Positions 1-11,840 of a stretch of 64,000 nucleotides of DNA are shown here, in pieces (positions within the stretch are counted from its first letter, which is position 1; the number at the start of each line of letters is the position of its first letter). Both the position numbers and the translations under genes were made by a program. Under the pieces are notes generated by a model. That model had not been told where the DNA came from and did not search any database. It saw only the letters and a program-made list of their open reading frames with translations. Where the stretch lies: contig NC_068355.1 in the NCBI RefSeq assembly GCF_020536995.1, positions 73,021,187 through 73,085,186 on the forward strand, in the 5' to 3' direction. The stretch comes from Dreissena polymorpha. Its lineage: Eukaryota; Mollusca; Bivalvia; Myida; Dreissenidae.

Positions 1-129
1 AAAATTTATTGTGGTACAATGTACTGTTAAAAATTAAAATCGTGACAATCTTAATTGTGTAGTATTGAGTAAAGGATGTGCGTCCTCACGATTTCTGCAG
101 ATTTGTTCATACTACACAGAGAAACATTT

Positions 130-390
130 GAGTCGCGTTCTGAGAAAACTGGGCTTAATGCATGTGCGTAAAGTGTCGTTCTAGATTAGCCTGTGCAGTC
201 CGCACAGGCTAATTAGGAACGACACTTTCCGCCTTAACTGGATTTTCGTGTAGAAGTGACTTTCTTTAAACGAAAAATACCATAAAAGCGGAAAGTGTCG
301 TCCCTGATTAGCCTGTGCGGACTGCACAGGCTAATCTGGGATGACACTTTACGCACATGCATTAAGCCCAGTTTTTTCAGAACGCGTCTC
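130..390. repeat. Palindromic foldback MITE, complete copy
   Basis: The two ends are inverted copies of each other (left from 130, right ending at 390; both read GCGTTCTGA followed by an AACTGGGCTTAATGCATGTG-type arm). Each arm holds a second, smaller palindrome (170-228 and 292-350) built around AGCCTGTGC and GCACAGGCT, so the element is a nested hairpin. It has no coding capacity. A second copy lies at 49731-49988 and a fragment at 5192-5233. I associate this repeat with Dreissena genomes from memory; the structure itself is seen directly. Confidence 0.85.
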
Positions 391-2347
391 ATTTTTATTC
401 TGCATCTTCTATGAGCAAAGGTGAAGGTACTGGCTTCGTAGTTAGGATATTCCCTTACGGTAATATAATAAAAATGTCATCATCGAAGCCAAATTTAGCT
501 TTACTGCCAATTCGCCAAAAAAATGTATTTATATCTTTGAAGAAACGTTTTAATGTAAAAAATTTATTTCCAAATTAAAATCGAGATATAAAACAAGGCA
601 AAATGCGACATAAAGCCCATATAAAACAGTTGTATGTTGATAGGCAAATACTGTTTGACTAATATCTACAGCGTTCTACTCTTTAATACGCAAATTATAT
701 ATCTCCATACGGGCCTCCGATAAGATTTTTAACTACGTTCTTAATGGTTTAAATGTATATTTAATGCGGCTAATAATTGTTCATAAAACACACACGAGCT
801 TAGTCATATCTGCGATTTTAAGGACGACAAAAAACAATTTATCATTAACGCCGTAAATCTTTTTTTATATAGATAATTCTAGTTTTATATTATATATACA
901 TCGTTCATTATGTCAAAATCAAAGTAATAATATTTAACATTTAAAAAAAAAATATTTTTAATTCTGCAAACAATACTGTATTGATACTTAACACTTAACG
1001 TTGCAAGATGGTGAACAATTAAGTACTTTTTCGCGCAAATGTCAGCGATTAAGGGTACATCCCACTTAACGAAGTCAGATTAAAGAGGCAAGAGAGGCGT
1101 TGAAAGATCGAGCCGATAGGGCTATCCGCCATCTATTACTTATTGTCCCAGGTCATATAAAGTATAAGTCCGGGATTAAGCGGCGAGAGGTCGAGCCCGC
1201 AGATGACACTTTTTCGTGTCAGTTTTTGTCACCTCTGCGGTTACCCTTAAGTCTATTTCCCGTTAGCTTCTGGTATACGCGGTTTATATGACAATATGAT
1301 GGGATTTGAAACTTATCCCTGTTTAAGGTGACAATGAAACAGATGAATGCGCCACATAAGGCGTTATGGACTTTAACTACGCGGGAAAACTGGAGGCTTT
1401 CGTAGGAAATGTCCTTAAACATTTAAGAAAAACCAGAAAAGATATTCATTACGTGTAAAAAAATATATACCACAAAATCAATTTAAAAATATTTCTAAAA
1501 ATGAATTACAAACAATTAAAAAAAAATCAAAGGTGTCTACGCGTCTTTAATCGTTTCTGTTTTAAGTTATTGTTTTAAGTATTGCCATGGAAACAAGACA
1601 GCAAGCGGTGTATTGCGGCGAGACCGCTACCACGTGTCGCATGCACATCTGTAGCAGAAGCCACGCACTGATTGTCTAAGATAAACATCGAGTGTCATCA
1701 GGGGCTGCTTCAAATAATTTTATGGCGCTTCTTACACTAATTTATGAGGAGACAGTGGCACCCAACAGTGGCGGGCGTTTTGTTTCAACACTTTGGGGCC
1801 ATTAATCATGTATTTATGTTTTATTATCTGGGCGGTCTTATGTTTATCAATCAATCAACAGTAGCACCGACAGTTACACGTATATTTGTTTATACGGGGC
1901 ACAACAATAAGTAAGACTGAGATATTTAAGAAGTACAGAAGCGAGATTGTTTGTAATTCAGCGAAAGTAGAATGAACAATACGATGTAAAAAAATGTAGA
2001 AATCTATATTAACAAATGTTATACAATGTATGCTCGGCCAATTTGGCATAAACCTATTGAAACTCAAAAATAGTATGTAAAATATTGCATAGTTAATGTA
2101 AATCAAAAATAATATTGCAATAATTATAACAGTATCACAATTATTGCCTTAAAGCGGTAAAAAGTTATCCGGTTATTATCATCCTCTTTCTACAGAAAAA
2201 TTCATATGGAAAAATGAAACATGCTTTTTGAAATCATTTTGACGTTTAAAAAGATTTCAACAATTTCACTTCATGTAATTTAATATTAATTATCTTTTTC
2301 GATTCACTAAATTCACTAAAAGAGACTACACAATAAAAATAACTTAC
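391..2347. other. Intergenic or intronic AT-rich stretch
   Basis: No coding exon was recognised on either strand. A diverged relic of the repeat family that forms the 4.1-9.4 kb array is visible at about 1665-1815 (shared TTTATGGC block, then GTTTCAACAC and a GGGGCCATTAAT-like run). If the exon at 2348-2545 belongs to a minus-strand gene, this stretch would be its first intron. Confidence 0.5.
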
Positions 2348-2545
2348 ATCATTTTCTTCAAGTTCTGAATATACTTCCAATCGGTCCATTCTGACTCGCC
2401 CTTGGTCCGGTCGGAAGTGGATGCCGCGAGGGAGCGTCCGGTTGCTCCATAGCGCCACGTGCATCTCCATCGAGTGTCTCGGGCTCGGCTGCAAGGTCAG
2501 CACAAGGCTCAACTCATCCGGTATCAACACACGCGCGTCCATCAT
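2348..2545 (-). CDS. Putative first coding exon, PR/SET-domain (PRDM-like) protein
   Basis: A 66-codon open exon reads from ATG at 2545 (a second ATG follows at once) to a good splice donor, GAT|gtaagt, at 2348, ending in phase 0. It is clearly more GC-rich than its surroundings. Residues 31-50 contain a VALWSNRTLPRGIHFRPDQG-like run, which resembles the start of a PR domain, where relatives have a G(V/I)-hydrophobic stretch, then IPKGTRFGP and a G. The usual FGP is FRP here. PR domains are SET-related and occur at the N terminus of PRDM zinc-finger regulators. No second exon was found in the 2.3 kb before the window edge, so the rest of the gene would lie outside. That this is a coding exon is moderately supported; the family is a weak call. 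Confidence 0.5.
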
Positions 2546-2835
2546 CAAATGTTTTTTCTCCTTTCTCGCACTGCACTTATAGTTATTATTACAAGCTAAT
2601 TACTTTTGTTGTTGTTCGCCTTTTGTCACAATAACGTAAGATAATTTTCTCTAACGCAATAATTAAAACTTAGAGAAAAACTTGAAATTCTCAACTGAAC
2701 ATTATTATTTATTTGAACAATATCGTCAAATGCATGTGGATACGTCACGGATCTTGTACTATGTGATTTTTTGTTGGCACCAAATTTTGGATCATTTATT
2801 ACCAAACTCTCACTTTTCGCACTGTTGAATAATAA

Positions 2836-2945
2836 TTACCCTAAGCCCCGCCTTAAAACACCAATAGTTGGTCCACAACGCGTGGCCATTGGTCAGTCGG
2901 ACTTTTGATTGGTTAGCATCCGGCGTGCAATGTGACGTAACGGGG
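2836..2945 (-). promoter_or_regulatory. Candidate promoter with CCAAT boxes, GC box and CRE-like site
   Basis: Within about 100 bp lie a GC box (CCCCGCC, 2846), CCAAT at 2861, CCATTGG at 2886, GATTGG at 2907 and a CRE-like TGACGTAA at 2933. The cluster is 290-400 bp upstream of the ATG at 2545 and locally GC-rich. Sites are seen directly; promoter function is inferred from their density and position. Confidence 0.4.
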
Positions 2946-4089
2946 CTGACCTCTCCACCGCTTCGAGATTTTACGAAGCGATACGAATTATCTATGGGAG
3001 GTCTCTGCAATTAATTATCTATTTGCTTTTGACATTATCTGCTTGTATCGTTGAATAATGAATTTATACAATTAATTCATTGCTTAAACGTTTATTGTCT
3101 CAGAAAAACGCGTGTTATATAAAAATAGTTTGTTCGAAAAATTAACCTATACAGGTGCACGTTGTTTGTGTATCTCTTGTTGGTTCAGACCTAGAGCTGA
3201 ATAGAATATTAAATAGTTAGAAACGGGTATTTGTAAGTTTATTGAAATATGTATCCATATTTTTCTTGATGTTTCATTTTTATCGCGTTAACAGTTTTGA
3301 CTTCTACCGAATACTGAAACCAAGTGCATGTTTACAGAACCATTACTAAATTGTACTTATGGTAGTCCGTTCGTGTTTAAATCAGTGATAAATTGAAATA
3401 AGAAGATTGTCAAATATTTACATAAACAATGATTACTTTAATCATAAACGTACAGTTTTTAACAATCGAATGACCGATGTAAATATTTGTCATGTGCAGA
3501 GATTGGCGCCGTAATCATACATTACATGTATTTCATCCAAGTATTAATTGCTGATTATGCAATTTAAAAAAGTTAAACCAAGGATCAAATGGAAGTTTTA
3601 GTTTTCATTTAAATATAATTTAATAACTTTGTTTTGTTTAGATTATATTAAATATTACCATCGCTGCAGTAAATTTATCTTAAATGATATTTTTTTATCT
3701 TAGATTCTGTAATTTACATACATAAATAGACAAACGGTGATATTACTTGTAACATAGATGAGTGTTGCATTGATGATGTTTTTTGTTTGTATTACATTTG
3801 GTTAATTGTGTGAGAATAGTTTTTTTGTAACGAATTTAGGCTACACTACACACCTTTATTATTGTCCGAACTCTCCAGAATACAGACTAACGAGTACAAA
3901 TAAGGATGATTTTATCAACCTATGGTGGTTATATTTTATAAGAAATCACATCAAGTATTTCTGAAATCAGCAGGCGTTATATGACTGGAAAACCTGAATG
4001 AAAAACAAATAAAAACAAATTAAACAGTCTTAAAGATAGATGCAACTATTTTTTCCTATTTACAACTGTTTTATTTTATGGCCTCTGCA
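2946..4089. other. AT-rich intergenic stretch
   Basis: No exon, repeat structure or RNA gene was recognised on either strand. Confidence 0.4.
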
Positions 4090-5191
4090 TATAGCACCAG
4101 CAGTAATAACAGTAAATTCGTGTTTAGTACGTTCTTTTTTCAAATCACTTAATCAGATTTGACTACACTAGTCAGATCAGCCACAAACCGATCATCTACG
4201 ATAAAGATCAAGTGTCCATAGCTACAACTTATTTTATGGCCTTTATTGGACTGATGAAAGAAGCGACAGTGACCCCCGACAGCACCATGCGGTTTGTAAG
4301 GAACCAGTTTTGGGCATGAAATCTTGCATATTTTGTTGTAAGAATGTTGTAAAATTCGGTTAGTTCACGCCACTCAAATTCAAGTGGTTAAAGTTATTGC
4401 CAGAGAATTACAGGCACAGAATAGGTTATTACTGCTAATTATATTAAGTTGATAAAATTAGCGTTTGATTTCATCTGTAAATTTTAAAACATTTTCCGTT
4501 ACCTTAAACTAAAAGAACTGCTGTTTTGCAATTCAAACACATTATGATTTGAACAATATAAACAATATTGCCACTTTTCCAACTCCATTTAATGTATACG
4601 GCCCATTTCAGTACAGAAATAGTCTGACAATAACTACTTATGGAAAGTCAGTATTTACCTAGCCAATTCAATTGTTATTTTTAATTGTGATTTGTGATCG
4701 ATTATTGATATTTGAACAGTAAACGACTACAACATTCTTTGGACGTTTACTGTACAATTCACCCGCGCGCATTCCTCAAATTACAATCATCGAAATCGCA
4801 GTAATCATATTGGGCAATAAGTGGTCAAAGACGAGATATCTTTGAAGATGATCAAATATCGATGTCACTTTATCGATCGCTAATAATGTTTCATTTTCCC
4901 GGTAAAATGCCGTTTGCTGCTTTTGAAAGGCGTGTCCTTACCATTCGGAACGCTTCTAACATCATCGCCTTGGTTATCAAAGAAAACATCTCGCGGAGTG
5001 ATAACAAAGGTGAGAATTGTTAAACAAGTAAGGTGAGATAATTATTAGTAACTATTTATGTTATGATGGGTAACAAGCAATAAAATGCATTCATTGAAAT
5101 CAGCAAGAATGGCCATTCATTCACAGACCTAATTTTGCAATGTGGTAATATTAATTTATTCATGGATGAACATCATCTCCAGCGTATCATG

Positions 5192-5233
5192 TAATGCATG
5201 TGCGTAAAGTGTCGTCCCAGATTAGCCTGTGCA
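5192..5233. repeat. Fragment of the foldback MITE
   Basis: About 42 bp match the outer arm of the element at 130-390 (AATGCATGTGCGTAAAGTGT onward through AGCCTGTGCA). The rest of the element is absent. Confidence 0.75.
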
Positions 5234-6384
5234 TATACTATTATATCATTTTTGTCTTTCAGGTCATTATTTTTAAACGAGATGCGTTTATATGTTTTGT
5301 TTTATAAATAATATAAATTTGATATTGAACGTTCATTACGATTAAGATGGACACACTATGTATAACTAAAATAAGTTATAAGTTATTATTTCGAGTAAGA
5401 AAAATAATGTAGCATAGCATTACATTAAAGAAAAATGAGACATTTCTTTATTTAAACCGTCTAACATATTGACTGATATCACGTGCTGCAGTTTACCTTT
5501 TACATTTTTTTAAAATTTAATGATGGGCAACACTATTTATTTGCACGTTAAATAGCCACGGTAAATGAAAAATAACAGTATAGGAAGTAGTAGCAGCGTT
5601 TTGTTGCTTATAATTTCACAGCACGACGGTTATAGTATTAAATTCAGCCTCAAAACTGCCTGGCTAAGAAATAGCTCAAACGTCGCATATGCCGTCCCAA
5701 ATCGACCATCTTAGATAAGGATCAGGTGTCGTCCAACATTGCTACTTCGGCTACTTTTTATGGCCCTTATTAGACTGATTAAAGAAGCGCCGATTGTCCC
5801 CCTGCAGTGACATGCGTTTTGTAGGGACACATTTGGGGCAATAAATCTCGCATATATTAACATAGTCAATGTTTGACTATTAACAATAAAACTATAAGGA
5901 TTGGTTGCATATTACAATGGTGCAACACCTGCAATTTTATTAAGGTAAATAACCTAATTTTAATGAAATGTAATTTGTTCTTGATATTTACGATCGGTTA
6001 ATTCGAAGCCTCAACAATCATATGAGTAAAAAACGACTAGACTAGATATAAATCTATGTGAACAAAATCACTTATCGCCTCATTATCAGTCGCTGTTTAT
6101 GTTACTTTTTCCTGTAAAACGTCCGCTGCTGCTTTTGAATGGCGTGACTTTACCATTCGGAACGCTTCGAAATATGGCGCCGCATTTATTAACGCAAACA
6201 TTTCGCGGAATCATAAATTAAGTTAGAAATGATAAAATGTAAAGTGAGACTATTATAAGTAACAATTTAGGATATGATAGTTAGGAGCCAAGAAAATGTC
6301 TGAATATAAATCAGCAGCCGTGATAATGCATACACCAACTTTACCTTGCAAAGCAATGTAGAAATACTTAGGAAATACTAACAT

Positions 6385-6728
6385 CAGGGCCGTACACAGG
6401 AATTTTTGACTGGGGGATGAGGGCCAACCGGGAAGGGTGCGGGGGGGGGGGGTCTCCCCACCCGTTTTTTTTTAATCAAGCATTTTTCATTATGAATTTC
6501 AATGCTTAAAAAACTTATTCTGTTATATAAATAATATATAATATGTAATATTATATGTAATAAAAATATGGAATATAACAAGTAAACCAGCAAATTGTGT
6601 TGATGGAAAGTGTACTGTGGGCCCTTTCATAAAAGAAAAAATGCAGAAGGCCCATAATTAACAAAAATTCCTAACTTGACAGCTGTGGGGGCCCGGGCCC
6701 CAGGACCCGTGGCCTGCATACGGGCCTG
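6385..6728. mobile_element. hAT-like MITE with 5-bp flanking duplication
   Basis: The ends are inverted: CAGGGCCGTACACAGG on the left and CCTGCATACGGGCCTG on the right. AACAT flanks both sides directly (6380-6384 and 6729-6733), which fits a target-site duplication. The interior has a G-run and no coding frame. CAGGGCC-type ends suggest a hAT-like MITE, but hAT duplications are usually 8 bp, so the superfamily is tentative. Confidence 0.7.
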
Positions 6729-7512
6729 AACATACATATTTATTTGCACGTCATAGTAAAGGGAAAAAAATGAGTAACAGTATAGGAAGAAGTAACAACG
6801 TTTTGTTGCAGATATTACAATTTCGCCTAGGTCGTCACAAACCGATCATCTAAGATAAGAATCAAGTGCCGTCCAACATTGCTACTTTGGCTACTTTTTA
6901 TGGCCCTTATTAGACTGATAAAAGAAGCGCCGTTTGTCCCCCTGCAGTGACATGCGTTTTGTAGGGACACATTTGGGGCAATAAATCTCGCATATATTAA
7001 CATAGTCAATTGTTTGACTATTAACAATAAAACTATAAGGATTGGTTGCATATTACAATGGTGAAACACCTGCAATTTTATTAAGGTAAATAACCTAATT
7101 TTAATGAAATGAAATTTGTTCTTGATATTTATGATCGGTTATTTATATTAAATTACTAAACTACTTCACTTTGCCGAGAGTGTTTACTGTACAAGTGCGC
7201 ATACATCAAATCGCAATATTCGAAGCCTCAACAATCATATGAGTAAAAAACGACTAGACTAGATATAAATCTATGTGAACAAAATCACTTATCGCCTCAC
7301 TATCAGTCGCTGTTTCTGTTACTTTTTCCCTGTAAAACGTCCGCTGCTGCTTTTGAATGGCGTGACTTTACCATTCGGAACGCTTCGAAATATGGCGCCG
7401 CATTTATTAACGCAAACATTTCTCGGAATCATAAATTAAGTTAGAAATGATAAAATGTAAAGTGGGATAATTAAACGTAACAATTTAGGATATGATAGTT
7501 AGGAGCCAAGAA

Positions 7513-7847
7513 GGAATTTTTGACTGGGGGATGGGGGCCAACCGGGAAGGGTGCGGGGGGGGTCTCCCCACCTATTTTTTTTTAATTTAGCACTTTTCAT
7601 TGTGAATTTTAATGCTTAAAAAACTTATTTTGTAATATAAATAATAAATAATATGTAATATTATATGCAATATATGTAATAAAAATATGGAATATAACAA
7701 GTAAACCAGCAAATTGTATTGATGGAAAATGTACTGTGGGCCCTTTCATAAAAGAAAAATTGCAGAAGGCCCATAATTAACAAAAATTCCTAACTTGACA
7801 GCTGTGGGGGCCCGGGCCCCAGGACCCGTGGCCTGCACACGGGCCTG
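7513..7847. mobile_element. Second copy of the 6385-6728 MITE, left end missing
   Basis: This is the same element in the next ~1.2 kb repeat unit. The right end is intact (ACGGGCCTG then AACAT), but the left terminal repeat and about 118 bp of adjoining unit sequence are missing; the sequence passes straight from GGAGCCAAGAA into the element interior. It was probably copied with the repeat unit rather than inserted independently. Confidence 0.7.
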
Positions 7848-8030
7848 AACATACATATTTATTTGCACGTCATAGTAAAGGGAAAAAATGAGTTTTCGTA
7901 TAGGAAGAAGTAACAACGTTTTGTTGCAGATATTACGATTTCGCCTAGGTCGTCACAAACCGATCATCTTAGATAAGAATCAAGTGCCGTCCAACATTGC
8001 TACTTCGGCTACTTGTATGGCCCTATTATC

Positions 8031-8456
8031 AGGGTGCATGATCACGCGACTTTGTTGGGTTCCCAATTAAACTTTAATGGAAGTAAACACACCGGTAAGT
8101 GCTGCTTTTTTCCAAATAACTATTAAAACAATTTTTAAGCTGTTTATGGCAATGTGAAATACATCAGAATTACTTACTAAGTATGTGTTCTTGTTCAAAA
8201 GTTCCGTATATACTGCACAATCTTGCTTCACTCAACGTGAAAATTTGTCACCGAGTTCAGACGTATTCAAGGATTTGTTCTGATACCTAAAGATATCGAC
8301 AGAAACTGCAAGAAAAACTGTATTTTATGCACTAAAGATTTTTGCAATTTTTTTTCAATAACTTGAGATATTTGCAAAAATAAAGTTCATTACGGTGTGT
8401 TTACATTCTGTCCAGCCGTGTGTAAATCCCTGAAAACCCCATTGATTCTGCACCCT
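8031..8456. mobile_element. Probable MITE interrupting a repeat unit
   Basis: Neighbouring units read on uninterrupted at this site, whereas this one switches at AGGGTGCA (8031) and ends at the inverted TGCACCCT (8456). AAACACACCGG and CGGTGTGTTTAC also occur in opposite orientation inside. Only short terminal repeats were seen and no clear target duplication. Confidence 0.45.
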
Positions 8457-9400
8457 CGTATACTGATGAAATAATAAAATAGTGGTCAAATGCTCGATAT
8501 CTTCAAAGAATATCAACTATCACTTGTTTCTTTTTTTCTGTGAAACGCCCGCTGATGTTTTCAACCGCATGGTTTGAATATTCGGAACGCTTCAAAAGTT
8601 ATCACCGCAGTTATCAGACCAAACATCTCGCGGAATGATAACATAGGTGTGAATTGCTAAAAAAGGAATGTAATATAATTCTTAGTAACTATTTGGTTTA
8701 TGAATGGCAAGCGGCAATAACATGTCTCAATTGAAATCAGCAGCCGTGACAATTCATCAACCAACCTTACCTTGCAAATCAATTTAGAAATAATGCGGAA
8801 ATACTTATATATTCATGGTTGAAATTATTCTATCGGGTATTCAATAATCGTTGTTCAGAGTTTCTTCGAATAGTTTTCATCTATACTATTGTATTATTAC
8901 TGTCTTTCATATAATAGTATAACATGAAAAACGTTTCATTTTGCGAAAACAAAACTTCGTATTAATTATTTAAACATTTAAGGTTGAATGAGATGCTTGT
9001 GAAGAAGTTGTGTATGACAAAAGGATTATTATTTCAAGTAATACCAATCATTTACTGTAGCATTGCGAAGAAGAAATTTCGTGTTTTATCTCGGAAAATA
9101 TTGACTAAAGACTTACTATTTTTGGCAATAATAAAACATCAATGTCACATCGGCGATCGATAGTCGATACTAATGTTTCAAATTCCAGTTAAAACGTCAT
9201 CTGCTTCTTTTGAAAAGCGTGGTCGTACTCTTAAGAACGCTTCTAAAGTCTTCGCCGCAGTTATCAAAGAAAACATCTCGCGGAATGATAACATAGGTGA
9301 TAATTGTTAAGCAAGTAAGGTGGGATAATTATTAGTAACTATTAATGCTGCGATAGTTAACAGGCAATAAACATGTCTGCATTTAAATCAACAGAGGTGA

Positions 9401-10109
9401 TAATTCATCCACCAACGTTATCTATCCATGTGAGAACAGTAATATTGTGTCAAGGTAGAAAAACGTCTACATCCTACCAAGAAATCCCGACCCATAGTTT
9501 CTGACTTTACTATTACATTTCATAAAAAGACTAGTTTCGCATTAAGAAAAAGAGTTATTGTTAATCTTTTGTTTTAGGAAATACACTAATGTACGCTTTC
9601 TTCCTAAAAAATTGATTTATGTATATGTAATGTATAATTTATGGATTAATAAATAATTATTGATCAAATTAACATTTCAAGGAATATATAAAGTAGCTTG
9701 GATTTTAACTTCATGCCATTTCGCATTAAAATTTAATTATGGAGCAGATTTGTTCATTTGCATTTCACATCCAGTGATGTAAGAAATGAACAACCTTGAC
9801 AGTAAAAGAGAAGTGCAAGTGTACTGTTATTTATACCACTTACGCAACAAAGCCTCTAGTTTAGTAGTTTTCCTCTAGTTGCTATGAATCGGCATGTTAA
9901 ATAAATTTTCGCATATTTATTTCGCTCTGTGGCAACTTCTTCTGACCATCATATGTCACCAAAACGGTTTCGATTTACACACATAGGCAATAAGATTGCC
10001 GATATGGAGGCAATACAGAAGCACGAATCGTACAAAAATGACAAAGTTAACAATAAAGTATACTTATCGTTCTGATAGTTGAAAACTAATGTGATATTAT
10101 TAACGTTGG
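9401..10109. other. AT-rich intergenic stretch
   Basis: No exon or repeat structure was recognised. Confidence 0.4.
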
Positions 10110-10650
10110 CGTAATGGCAGAACTGGCTTTAGAACTATACAACGATTTTAATGAGCCACATTAGTAACATACACTGGCACAAGTCGTGGGTAGTTTGCAA
10201 CAATAACTCACATAAATCAAGGACAAACACTTGATCTGATTTATAAATGTATTTATATGGACAATTGTTTATTCTGCGCTGTCAATCGCCCTTTATTGTA
10301 TTAAAAAAAACTTTTATTACGCGCGATCGGTCTTTTTTCTTGGGGGGGGGGGGGGGCCTTGTTGGGGCCTTACGCATTAATAGCTAGATAAGAATAAGTT
10401 GCTCACGGCAGCGCTATTCGCCCCATACAGCTGCTTTTTTGTGTGTTTCAACACATTGGTGACAATAAATATTTTGTATATTCTATTGTTTTTATGCGTT
10501 TTAAGTAATGCAGAATAAATATATAAATATAAATAATAATTTGTACACTATGATAAGGCAATTCACCTTATCTCATATAAGGGACTATTTGCTTACCCTA
10601 TGCTTTATACGTTAGGTTTGACCTGGTTTTCATGAATATTATTCCGTCGA
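10110..10650 (+). repeat. Dispersed repeat, copy 1 (second copy at 25555-26130)
   Basis: Shares an ordered series of blocks with 25555-25985: GTAATGGCAGAACTGGCT-like start, GTAGTTTGCAACAATAACT, a poly-G tract, and a GTTTGACCTGGTTTTCAT end block. The two copies are in the same orientation and clearly diverged. No coding frame. Confidence 0.6.
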
Positions 10651-10679
10651 GACCGCTGCTATTCGTAGTCGAGGGACAT

Positions 10680-10733
10680 GTATATGATTGCTATGGACGG
10701 AGACCTGTATATGATTGCTATGGACGGAGACCT
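10680..10733 (+). repeat. 27-bp direct duplication
   Basis: Two adjacent identical copies of a 27-bp unit beginning GTATATGATTGCTATGGACG. Confidence 0.85.
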
Positions 10734-11349
10734 GTATACATTCAAGTATAGAACGCCCATATCTTGTCCACTGTGCCGCAGTTTTGTCACTTGTATTGAG
10801 AGATAACAAGAATATAAAAGGTATACGCATTAATGGAATGGAACATAACCTGTGCCTGACGATACTACTAATATATCAGACGGTAATGAACCATCCTTAA
10901 ATGAAACACGTACTGTTACACTGTATATTGCAAATATTTCAGGTCTTAATGAAATTTTTGATAAAACAAATGTAGTATGGATTGGAAATGGAAGTTAAAT
11001 TGTATGCAACACAGCTTTAAAATGCTTGGAATAAATTACCAAGTTGACCTAATTAAAAACAAATCATTCTGAAAAATATTGGAAAAGAAGAATTTTAACA
11101 ACAATTGGAAAGATTGTGTTTGTGAAAACACTTATTGTGTGATTTTTTCAATCACTTGTTGGTATCTTTGCCCCACCCACCAAATAACATTTTTAATTTC
11201 AATAAAGTCATCTTTTCCCAGTTTTATTTTGGACCTGCATAGCAAAATAAAGTTTACAGCAATAATACAGGAATAAGATGTAGAAGATACAAGATATCTC
11301 ACAAAGATACAAGCCTCGCTGCAGCTTGTGGGGGTCACTCATACTCACG
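10734..11349. other. AT-rich intergenic stretch
   Basis: No exon or repeat recognised. It borders the LINE ORF1-type relic at its right end. Confidence 0.4.
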
Positions 11350-11840
11350 CCTATGAACGTTTTCGTGGAAATCGTACGCCATGATTATACCATAGCTTGT
11401 CCATGCAGATGTGAATTTGGTACGTGTTACCATTTTTGAGCATTGTTGAAGATCTCTCTTTCGTCAGTTCCTCGTAGACGTTTGTCCTTTGAATACTATA
11501 AAAGTACGTTAGACAGGCTCGGCGGGTGCACAACTTTTGTCTCGCGCGAAACGTTGCAAACTTAATGATGGCGTCTCGCGGCCAGGATACCACCAGTAAC
11601 AGGTTTATTTGCATTGGCGACACTTATGCTAAGACGACGCTTGGTATCAACTTCACTGGTTTTAACGTCGGAGCCAAATTCATTGTAAAGTGTTCAGCTA
11701 TTGAACTTACTTTCTGTTTCTGGAATATCCGACACCTCGAGACATTTGTCTGGGTGTACTGCTTCAGTTTGTCGTCACGTTTTTTTTCAAGCATGTCGAT
11801 GTGCGCTTCAAGATCAGATACTATAACGCGCAAGCGTGAA
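11350..11840 (-). mobile_element. Decayed non-LTR retrotransposon ORF1-type fragment
   Basis: On the minus strand, from about 11833 down, one frame reads VSDLEAHIDMLEKKRDDKLK, a coiled-coil-like start; another frame nearer 11570-11350 reads KFATFRARQKLCTRRACL and later NVYEELTKERSS and YQIHICMDKLWYNHGVRF. This order (coiled coil, then an RRM-like region with VKFATFRARQKL and NEDLTKER-type motifs) is typical of L1-like ORF1 proteins common in mollusc genomes. The parts lie in different frames with stops, so it is dead. It is more GC-rich than its surroundings. The 120-aa plus-strand frame over the same bases is an antisense shadow. Recognition is from memory of the family. Confidence 0.55.

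Larger units (their letters stand above)
4090..9400 (+). repeat. Tandem array of a ~1.2 kb repeat, about five units
   Basis: The word TTCGGAACGCTTC (AAGAACGCTTC in the last unit) recurs at about 4945, 6156, 7375, 8581 and 9231, so the period is near 1.21 kb apart from a shortened last unit. Each is followed by an AAACATCTCGCGGAATGATAA-like run. A second marker (TTATGGCCCTTATTAGACTG and variants) recurs at about 4235, 5760, 6900 and 8017. Units 2 and 3 are nearly identical; the first and last are diverged. There are no coding frames. The family also has relics at 1665-1815 and possibly near 10390-10470. Some units contain MITEs listed separately. Confidence 0.75.

Noticed and set aside
1100-1422. 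Short frames on both strands in a slightly GC-richer patch
   Set aside because: They overlap in antisense, lack splice signals, and match nothing I recognise.
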